From contig NC_057808.1 in the NCBI RefSeq assembly GCF_018294505.1, positions 357,790,696 to 357,854,695 of the forward strand: 64,000 bases of DNA. Reading direction: 5' to 3'. This document shows, piece by piece, positions 55,338 through 64,000 of this stretch. Made by a program: the position numbers and the translations under genes. The notes under the pieces are model-generated. The model worked only from the letters and a program-made list of their open reading frames with translations. It searched no databases and was not told the origin of the DNA. The DNA is from Triticum aestivum (lineage: Eukaryota; Streptophyta; Magnoliopsida; Poales; Poaceae). Each line of letters starts with the position of its first letter. Within the stretch, counting starts at the first letter, position 1.

Positions 55338-58163
55338 ATCTATCCTTGCTTTTATGCCTAGCTGGGGGCGTTAAACGATAGCGCTTGTTGGGAGGCAACC
55401 CAATTTTATTTTTAGTTTTTTTTGCTTTTTGCTTCTGTTTAGGAATAAATATTTGTTCTAGCCTCTGGTTAGATGTGTTTTTATGTTTTAATTAGTGTTT
55501 GTGCCAAGTTAAACCTATAGGTTCTTCTTGGATGATAGTTATTTGATCTTGCTGTAATTTCCAGAAACTTTCTGTTCACGAAAATAATTGGTAAAAATCA
55601 CCAGAACGTAATAAAATATTGATTCCAATTTATTCTGATCTATAAACAAATTGTCTAGGTCTTCCTATTTTGGCTGATTTTTTGGAGTTCCAGAAGTTTG
55701 CGTTAGTTACAGATTACTACAGACTGTTCTGTTTTTGACAGATTCTGTTTTTCGTGTGTTGTTTGCTTATTTTGATGAATCTATGGCTAGTAAAAGAGTT
55801 TATAAACCATAGAGAAGTTGTAATACAGTAGGTTTAACACCAATATAAATAAATAATGAGTTCATTACAGTACCTTGAAGTGGTCTTTTGTTTTCTTTCG
55901 CTAACGGAGCTCACGAGATTTTCTGTTGAGTGTTGTGTTGTGAAGTTTTCAAGTTTTGGGTGAGAGATTTGATGGATTATGGAACAAGGAGTGGCAAGAG
56001 CCTAAGCTTGGGGATGCCCATGGCACCCCCAAGATAATCTAAGGACACCTAAAATCCAAAGCTTGGGGATGCCCCGGAAGGCATCCCCTCTTTCGTCTAC
56101 TTCCATCGGTAACTTTACTTGGAGCTATATTTTTATTCACCACATGATATGTGTTTTCCTTGGAGCGTCTTGTATGATTTGAGTCTTTGCTTTTAGTTTA
56201 CCACAGTCATCCTTGTTGTACACATCTTTTGAGAGAGACAAACATGATTCAGAAATTATTAGAATACTCTATGTGCTTCACTTATATCTTTTGAGTTATA
56301 TAGTTTTTGCTCTAGTACTTCACTTATATCTTTTAGAGCACGGTGGTGGATTTGTTTTATAGAAACTATTGATATATCATGCTTCACTTAGATTATTTTG
56401 AGATTCTTAAATAGCATGGTAATTTTCTTAAATAATCCTAATATGCTAGGTATTCAAGAATAGTAAAAACCTTCTTATGAGTGTGTTGAATACTAAGAGA
56501 AGTTTGATGCTTGATGATTGTTTTGAGACATGGAGGTAGTGCTATCAAAGTTGTGCTAGTTGAGTAGGTGTGAATTTGAGAAATACTTGTGTTGAACTTT
56601 GCAAGTCCCGTAGCATGCACGTATGGTAAACGTTGTGTAACAAATTTGAAACATAAAGTGTTCTTTGATTGTCCTCCTTATGAGTGGCGGTCGGGGACGA
56701 GCGATGGTCTTTTCCTACAAATCTATCCCCCTAGGAGCATGCGCGTAGTGCTTGGTTTTTGATGACTAGTAGATTTTTGCAATAAGTATGTGAGTTCTTT
56801 ATGACTAATGTTGAGTCCATGGATTATATGCACTCTCACCTTTCCATCATTGCTAGCCTCTTCGGTACTGTGCATTGCCCTTTCTCACAATGAGAGTTGG
56901 TGCAAACTTCGCCGGTGCATCCAAACCCCGTGATATGATACGCTCTTTCACACATAAACCTCCTTATATCTTCCTCAAAACAGCCACCATACCTACCTAT
57001 TATGGCATTTCCATAGCCATTCCGAGATATATTTCCATGCAACTTTCCACCATACCGTTTATCATGACACGTTCATCATTGTCATATTGCTTTGCATGAT
57101 CATGTAGTTGACATAGTATTTGTGGCAAAACCACCGTTCATAATTCTTTCATACATGTCACTCTTGGTTCATTGCATCTCCCGGTACACCGCCGGAGGCA
57201 TTCATATAGAGTCATACTTTGTTCTAGTATCGAGTTGTAATCATTGAGTTGTAAATAAATAGAAGTGTGATGATCATCATTTTTCTAGAGCATTGTACCA
57301 AGTGAGGAAAAAAAAGAGAGAAAGGCCATAAAAAAAAGAGAAGGCCCAAAAAAATGAGAGAAAAAGAGAGAAGGGACAATGTTACTACCCTTTTACCACA
57401 CTTATGCTTCAAAGTAGCACCATAATCTTCATGATAGAGAGTCTCTTGTTTTGTCACTTTCATATACTAGTGGGAATTTTTCATTATAGAACTTGGCTTG
57501 TATATTCCAACTATGGGCCTCCTCAAGTGCCCTAGGTCTTCGTGAGCAAGCAAGTTGGATGCACACCCACTTAGTTTCTTTTGTTGAGCTTTCATATATT
57601 TATAGCTCTAGTGCATCCGTTGCATGGAAATCCCTACTCCTTGCATTAACATCAATCGATGGGCATCTCCATAGCTCATTGATTAGCCTCGTTGATGTGA
57701 GACTTTCTCCTTTTTTGTCTTCTCCACATAACCCCCATCATCATATTCTATTCCACCCATAGTGCTATATCCATGGCTCACGCTCATGTATTGCGTGAAG
57801 GTTGAAAAAGTTTGAGATTACTAAAGTATGAAACAATTGCTTGGCTTGTCATCGGGGTTGTGCATGATGAGAGCATTCTTGTGTGATGAAGATGGAGCAT
57901 GACTAAACTATATGATTTTGTAGGGATGAACTTTCTTTGGCCATGTTATTTTGAGAGGACATAATTGCTTAGTTAGTATGCTTGAAGTATTATTATTTTT
58001 ATGTCAATATTGAACTTTTATCTTGAATCTTTCGGATCTGAATATTCATACCACAATTAAGAAGAATTACATTGAAATTATGCCAAGTAGCATTCCACAT
58101 CAAAAATTCTGTTTTTATCATTTACCTACTTGAGGACGAGCAGGAATTAAGCTTGGGGATGCT
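55338..58163 (+). other. G2 second copy 3' untranslated internal part
   Basis: No coding frame. Words shared with G1 include TTGGGGATGCCC and GGGAGGCAACCCAATTTTAT. An A-rich GAGAGAAAAAAGAGA tract lies near 57,305-57,375. PPT AATTAAGCTTGGGGATGC ends at 58,162. Confidence 0.8.
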
Positions 58164-59731
58164 TGATACGTCTCCAACGTATCTATAATTTTTGATTGCT
58201 CCATGCTATATTATCTTCTGTTTTGGACATTATTGGGCTTTATTATTCACTTTTATATTATTTTTGGGACTAACCTATTAACCGGAGGCCCAGCCCAGAA
58301 TTGCTGTTTTTTGCCTATTTTAGAGTTTCGCAGAAAAAGAATATCAAACGGAGTCCAAACGGAATGAAACCTTCGGGAACGTGATTTTCGGAACGAACAT
58401 GATCCAGAGGACTTGGACCCTACGTCAAGAAATCAAGCAGGAAGCCACGAGGTAGGGGGCGCGCCTACCCCCCGAGGCGTGCCCTCCACCCTCGTGGGCC
58501 CCACATTGCTCCACCGACGTACTCCTTCCTCCTATATATACCTACGTACCCCCAAACGATCAGATACGGAGCCAAAAACCTAATTCCACCGCCGCAACCT
58601 TCTGTACCCACGAGATCCCATCTTGGGGCCTGTTCCGGAGCTCCGCCGGAGGGGGCATCGATCACGGAGGGCTTCTACATCAACACCATAGCCTCTCCGA
58701 TGAAGTGTGAGTAGTTTACCTCAGACCTTCGGGTCCATAGTTATTAGCTAGATGGCTTCCTCTCTCTTTTTGGATCTCAATACAATGTTCTCCCCCTCTC
58801 TTGTGGAGATCTATTCGATGTAATCTTATTTGCGGTGTGTTTGTTGAGACCGATGAATTATGGGTTTATGATCAAGTTTATCTATGAACAATATTTGGAT
58901 CTTCTGAATTCTTTTATGTATCATTGGTTATCTTTGCAAGTCTCTTCGAATTTTCAGTTTGGTTTGGCCTACTAGATTGATATTTCTTGCAATGGAGAAG
59001 TGCTTAGCTTTGGGTTCAATCTTGCGCTGTCCTTTCCCAGTGATAGTAGGGGCAGCAAGGCACGTATTGTATTGTTGCCATCGAGGATAACAAGATGTTT
59101 TTTTATCATATTGCATAAATTTATCCCTCTACATCATGTCATCTTGCTTAAAGCGTTACTCTGTTCTTATGAACTTAATACTCTAGATGCATGCTGGATA
59201 GCGGTCGATGTGTGGAGTAATAGTAGTAGATGCAGGCAGGAGTCGGTCTACTTGTCTCGGACGTGATGCCTATATACATGATCATACCTAGATATCCTCA
59301 TAACTATGCACAATTCTGTCAATTGCTCAACAGTAATTTGTTCACCCACCGTAAAATACTTATGCTCTTGAGAGAAGCCACTAGTGAAACCTATGGCCCC
59401 CGGGTCTATCTTCCATCATATTAATCTTCCAACACTTAGTTATTTCCGTTGCTTTTATTTTACTTTGCATCTTTATCATAAAAATACCAAAAATATTATC
59501 TTATCATATCTATCAGATCTCACTTTCATAAGTGACCGTGTAGGGATTGACAACCCCTTATCGCGTTGGTTGCGAGGATTTATTTGTTTGTGTAGGTGCG
59601 AGGGACTCGCGCGTAGCCTCCTACTGGATTGATACCTTGGTTCTCAAAAGCCGAGGGAAATACTTACGCTACTTTGCTGCATCACCCTTTCCTCTTCAAG
59701 GGAAAAACAACACAGTGCTCAAGAGGTAGCA
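58164..59731 (+). repeat. G2 array: right (3') LTR, 1,568 bp
   Basis: Starts TGATACGTCTCCAACGTATC and ends AAGAGGTAGCA, complete. It retains the 229 bp missing from the middle LTR. Confidence 0.9.
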
Positions 59732-60274
59732 GCCTACGATGGAATTACTCACGCACGGCGGTGAGCATCATGAAATTGGTGATGGAGGATGGTTGATGGT
59801 GACGACGGCGACGGATTCCCCTCTCCGGAGCCCCGAACGGACTCCAGATCAGCCCGCCCGAGAGAGTTTAGGGCTTGGCGGCGGCTCCGTATCGTAAAAC
59901 GCGATGAATCCTTCTCTCTGATTTTTTTTCTCCCTGAACACGAATATATGGAGTTGGAGTTGAGGTCGGTGGAGCTCCAGGGGCCCACGAGGCAGGGGGC
60001 GCGCCTAGGGGTGGCAGGCGCGCCCCCACCCTCGTGGAAAGGGTGTGGGCCCCCTGGCCTTGATTCTTTCGCCAGTATTTTTTATTATTTCCAAAAATAA
60101 TCTCCGTGAAGTTTCAGGTCATTCCGAGAACTTTTGTTTCTGCACAAAGATAACACCATGGCAATTCTGCTGAAAACAGCATCAGTCCGGGTTAGTTCCA
60201 TTCAAATCATGCAAGTTAGAGTCCAAAACAAGGGCAAAAGTGTTTGGAAAAGTAGATACGACAGAGACGTATCA
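59732..60274 (-). repeat. Element R 3' LTR, start segment (part 2)
   Basis: On the minus strand it starts TGATACGTCTCTGTCGTATC at 60,274 and follows the PPT AAGCTTGGGGGAG. It runs to GCCTACGATGG at the G2 border. Contains a GC-rich hairpin at 59,977-60,055. Confidence 0.8.
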
Positions 60275-62316
60275 ACTCCCCCAAGCTTAAACCTTTGCTT
60301 GACCTCAAGCAATTCAGTTCATAAACTGAAAGTGATAAAGAAAAACGTTTACAAACTCTGTTTGCTCTTGTTGTTGTAAATATGTAAAGCCAACATTCAA
60401 GTTTTCAGCAAAGATTATGAACTAACCATATCCACAATAACACTTAGGTCTCATGTTTACTCATACCAATGGCATAATCAACTAGCGAGCAATAATAATA
60501 AATCTGGGATGACAACACTTTCTCAAAACAATCATAATATGATATAACAAGATGGTATCTCGCTAGCCCTTTCTAAGACTGCAAAACATAAATGTAGAGC
60601 ACCTTTAAAGATCAAGGACTGACTAAACATTGTAATTCATGGTAAAAGAGATCCAGTCATAGTCATACCCAATATAAATAAACAGTAATGAATGCAAATG
60701 ACAGCGGTGCTCTCCAGCTGGTGCTTTTTAATAAGAGGGTGATGACTCAACATAAAAGTAAATAGATAAGCCCTTCGCAGAGGGAAGCAGGGATTTGTAG
60801 AGGTGCCAGAGCTCGGTTTTGAAATAGAGATAAATAATATTTTGAGCGGTATACTTTCATTGTCAACATAACAACCAAGAGATGGCGGTATCTTCCATGC
60901 TACACACATTATAGGCGGTTCCCAAACAGAATGGTAAAGTTTATACTCCCCCTCCACCAACAAGCATCAATCCATGGCTTGCTCGAAACAACGAGTGCCT
61001 CCAACTAACAAGAGTCCCGAGGGAGTTTTGTTTGCAATTATTTTGATTTGATTTGCATAAAGCATGGGACTGGGCATCCCGGTGACCAGCCATTTTCTCG
61101 TGAGTGAGGAGCGGAGTCCACTCCTCTTGAGAATAACCTGCCTAACATGGAAGATACGGACAACCCTAGTTGATACATGAGATATTCGAGCATACAAAAC
61201 AGAATTTCATTTGAAGGTTTGGAGTTTGGCACATACAAATTACTAGGAACGGCAGGTAGATACCGCATATAGGAAGGTATAGTGGACTCATATGGAATAA
61301 CTTTGGGGTTTAAGGGATTGGATGCACAAGCAGTATTCCCGCTTAGTACAAGTGAAGGCTAGCAAAAGACTGGGAAGCAACCAACTACAGAGCGACAACA
61401 GTCATGAACATGCATTAAAATTAATGAACATTGAGTGCAAGCATGAGTAGGATATAATCCACCATGAACATAAATATCGTGAAGGCTATGTTGATTTGTT
61501 TCAACTACATGTGTGAACATGTGCCAAGTCAAGTCACTTGAATCATTCAAAGGAGGATACCACCCCATCATACCACATCACAACCATTTTAATAGCATGT
61601 TGGAACGCAAGGTAAACCATTATAAACTCCTAGCTAATTAAGCATGACATAAGCAACTATAATCTCTAATTGTCATTGCAAACATGTTTATTCATAATAG
61701 GCTGAATCAGGAACGATGAACTAATCATATTTACAAAAACAAGAGAGGTCGAGTTCATACCAGCTTCTCTCATCTCAATCAGTCCATCATATATCGTCAT
61801 AATTTCCTTTCACTTGCACGACCGAACGATGTGAATAATAATAATAGTCCACGTGCATTGGACTAAGTTGGAATCTGCAAGCATTCAATGAACAGGAGAA
61901 GACAAGGCAATATGGGCTCTTGGTTAAATCAACAACAATGCATATAAGAGCCACTTCAACAGTTTTATTATGGTCTTCTCCTATCGACCCCCAAAGAAAA
62001 GAAACGAAATAAAACTATATACACGGAAAGCTCCCAACAAGCAAAAGAAGAACAGGAAATATTTTTGGGTTTTCTTTTAATTATTGCTACTACAGCAAGA
62101 AAGTAAACTAGCTAAAAGCTACTACTAATTTTTTTTGGTTTTCTTAAGGTTTTTCAAACACACAAGAAGAAAGCATAAAAAAGGAAAATAAACTAGCATG
62201 GATAATACAATGAAAGAGTATGAGCACCGACAACTAGCAATGAGTGTGTGAACATGAATGTAATGTCGGTGAGAAATACGTACTCCCCCAAGCTTAGGCT
62301 TTTGGCCTAAGTTGGT

Positions 62317-63495
62317 CTATTGCCACGGCTGGACTGGCGGATATCCAAAGTTATAGTTGGGGTCATACTTTGAAGAAGCCTCGGATTGCCACTGGTTGGC
62401 AATCACCTCCGGATCCCACTGGTAATCAGACTGTCGTGGAGGATCAAATTGTGGTTCCGGCTCTGGCTCTGTAGCTGATGTAGGGTTCCGGTAGGCGTGG
62501 ATGGCCGCCAGCGGAACGAGATACTTGCCTGCAGATAAGTCAAACAGGGAAGGAGCAGGCAAGGTAATAGTCTCAGGGTGATTTTTATCAAATAAGGGTT
62601 TGTACTTAAGCGCCTTTTCCCTATTCTTAACAATAAAATCATGCGCTACCATACTCTTATAATCTAGATAAACAGGAGGCAACAACTTTTCTTCTTTCTC
62701 ATAATGCCTAATAGGTATGTTATAGTATGCAGCGAGGCGCGAGGCGAAGATGCCTCCCAAGATAGGGCGCTTAGTACGGTTAAGATTTAACTGCTTTGCA
62801 ACAATAGCGCCCATACTAAATGTGTCATCACGAAACAAGGCATGAAACAAAATAAAAATGTCAGGGGCACTTAGGTTGCCATAGTTTCCGTGACCAATTA
62901 AGCATCTACCAGCAAATATAGCAAAGTAACGTAGAACAGGAAAGTGTATGCTAGTAATTCGTGCGTCGGAAACCTTCCTTGTTTCCCCTACAACAATGGT
63001 ATCAATAAACCCATCCACATCGTCACGATGTGGTTCCTCTATGATGCCCGAAAAGGGCAACTTGGAAACCTCACAAAATTCACGAAGGGTCATCTCCTTA
63101 TACTCATCATATAAATAAAAATCCACCGTAGGTGGTGACCTCCTAGAATGGAAATGAAAATTTTGCACAAAGGTATTAGTGAGTAAGAGATACTGTTCGC
63201 GTTGGTCGCGGAGGAAGTCGGTGAGGCCTGCATTCTCAGCCAATTCATAAAAATCATCATAAATCCCAGCTGCTCTCAAGAAATCATCACAAGGCCATTC
63301 ACACGGCCGAACCTCCGTGGTGCGAGGCAGATTATATTTGGGCCTCTCTTCTTCTTCACTTTGCTTATCCTTCGAGCTTCGGCTTGAAGAGCCCCTCAAA
63401 AATCTCTTCATCATTTTCTGAAAATTTCTGAGATTTTTAGTAACTTCAAATAAAAGTGAACCAAGCTCAACAAAATTGATAGCAACTACTCCCAC
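62317..63495 (-). CDS. Element R ORF, gag-like plant retrotransposon protein (392 codons)
   Basis: Intact frame. The start is either the first ATG at 63,495 or the MMKRFLRGSSSRSS start 27 residues in. The front is basic and Ser-rich. The middle (DFLRDQREQYLLLTNTFVQN, then a TLREFCEVSKLPF motif and HGNYGNLSAPDIFILFHAL) has the pattern of the plant retrotransposon ORF1 family found in non-autonomous gypsy elements. The tail is rich in E, P and Q. No protease or polymerase motif. It probably binds or packages element RNA, which is an inference. It is the only full-length intact transposon frame in the tower. Confidence 0.7.
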   Translation of the reverse strand: MGVVAINFVELGSLLFEVTKNLRNFQKMMKRFLRGSSSRSSKDKQSEEEERPKYNLPRTTEVRPCEWPCDDFLRAAGIYDDFYELAENAGLTDFLRDQREQYLLLTNTFVQNFHFHSRRSPPTVDFYLYDEYKEMTLREFCEVSKLPFSGIIEEPHRDDVDGFIDTIVVGETRKVSDARITSIHFPVLRYFAIFAGRCLIGHGNYGNLSAPDIFILFHALFRDDTFSMGAIVAKQLNLNRTKRPILGGIFASRLAAYYNIPIRHYEKEEKLLPPVYLDYKSMVAHDFIVKNREKALKYKPLFDKNHPETITLPAPSLFDLSAGKYLVPLAAIHAYRNPTSATEPEPEPQFDPPRQSDYQWDPEVIANQWQSEASSKYDPNYNFGYPPVQPWQ

Positions 63496-63813
63496 AAGTG
63501 CTTAGAGACTATATCATGCATTAGAACCACTTGGAACCATATAAATTTGACATGCAAGCTCAAGAACATGGTCACCTAGGCAGCAAAAATTTGCAATGAA
63601 TAAGGCACTAGAACAAAAACTAATTGGACCATTGTAGGAGTCACATACCAAGGAACAATCCCCCAAAGCAGTTTTGTGAGAGGTGCTTTGAGCAAGGAGA
63701 TCAAAAATCGCAGTAAAATGAGCTAGAACTCATGCTTGAGCTGGTTGGTAATTTTTTTGGGAGGAAGAAGGAGTGTGTGGGAGCAGGAATAAGTGGAGGG
63801 GAGCCACCATGGG

Positions 63814-63868
63814 CCCACGAGGCAGGGGGCGCGCCCAAGGGGTGGGCGCGCCCTGGACCCTCGTGGCC
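63814..63868. repeat. GC-rich hairpin (CCACGAGG ... CCTCGTGG)
   Basis: Arms CCACGAGG and CCTCGTGG enclose two copies of the palindrome GGGCGCGCCC. Same architecture as in the LTRs of G1, G2 and R. Confidence 0.75.
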
Positions 63869-64000
63869 AGGTGCTTGCCCCCCTGATGTGTTCTCAGTGC
63901 CAGATATTCTCAAATATTCTAGAAAAAATCATATTTCATTTTCGGGGCATTTGGAGAACTTTTATTTTCGGGGTATTTTTTTATTGCACGGATAAATCAG

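Larger units (their letters stand above)
54209..58163 (+). mobile_element. G2 array: second internal region (resumes after H)
   Basis: Contains the gag-protease frame and a 2.8-kb 3' untranslated part. No reverse transcriptase, RNase H or integrase motif was found, so the element is non-autonomous. The part from 55,107 is duplicated at 44,820-47,869. Confidence 0.9.
60275..64000 (-). mobile_element. Element R internal region (gypsy type, non-autonomous)
   Basis: Minus strand. PPT at 60,275-60,290, a 2-kb 3' untranslated part (60.29-62.3 kb, no long frame), the ORF at 62,317-63,495 and a leader up to the window edge, with another GC-rich hairpin at 63,814-63,868. The 5' LTR is beyond the window. 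Confidence 0.75.

Overview
The window looks like nuclear DNA of a Triticeae grass (wheat, Aegilops or a close relative). The sequence signs are a copia element with BARE-1/Angela-type LTRs (starting TGAAGGAAATATGCCC), an Au-type SINE, many Stowaway (CTCCCTCC) and Tourist/Harbinger MITEs, and gypsy LTRs of the TGATACGTCTCCAACG type. Roughly 85-90% is repetitive. Most open reading frames are chance ORFs or transposon remains. I see only three probably functional genes, in one island at about 27-33 kb, plus one clearly broken F-box gene at 14.5-16.1 kb. Chromosome and species cannot be read from the sequence.

Layout. 0-11.4 kb is a dense MITE field built around an unrecognised low-copy repeat (four fragments, direct and inverted). 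Sister copies lacking a MITE allow target-site duplications to be read directly. 11.6-13 kb holds a gag-only copia remnant. 13.7-16.1 kb is an F-box/FBD pseudogene whose upstream region is duplicated at 9.26-9.8 kb. 16.1-18.6 kb is a roughly 670-bp tandem repeat with a possible mini-Helitron. 18.6-26 kb is a truncated gypsy element (called G1), a CACTA end with a CTGTTCATCC array, and further LTR fragments. 26.7 kb carries a scrap of LINE ORF2.

Gene island. A DPH4-type J-domain protein (diphthamide pathway) with a 5'UTR intron lies at 27.0-29.3 kb. A two-exon gene of unknown function (31.4-32.1 kb, +) converges with a small multi-pass membrane protein gene (32.25-32.78 kb, -). Only about 140 bp separate their stop codons. 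An Au-type SINE and a broken Stowaway lie just beyond.

34.7-64 kb is one nested tower. A PIF/Harbinger transposase relic was entered by an Angela copia element (5' LTR at 35,906). Its 3' LTR was entered at TGCAT by a minus-strand gypsy element, R. The 3' LTR of R is split by a plus-strand gypsy array, G2. The gag of G2 was entered by a minus-strand element, H, with 3.57-kb LTRs. G2 is a tandem multimer: internal region, LTR, PBS and second internal region, LTR. No element here has an intact polymerase. The only long intact transposon ORFs are the 392-codon ORF of R and the gag-protease frame of G2.

I found no convincing new biological system such as a defence locus, biosynthetic cluster or CRISPR array. 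The most informative observations are structural: empty-site proof of MITE insertions, the LTR-sharing tandem retrotransposon, a microhomology junction joining an F-box promoter to the unknown repeat, and a GC-rich hairpin shared by unrelated LTR families.
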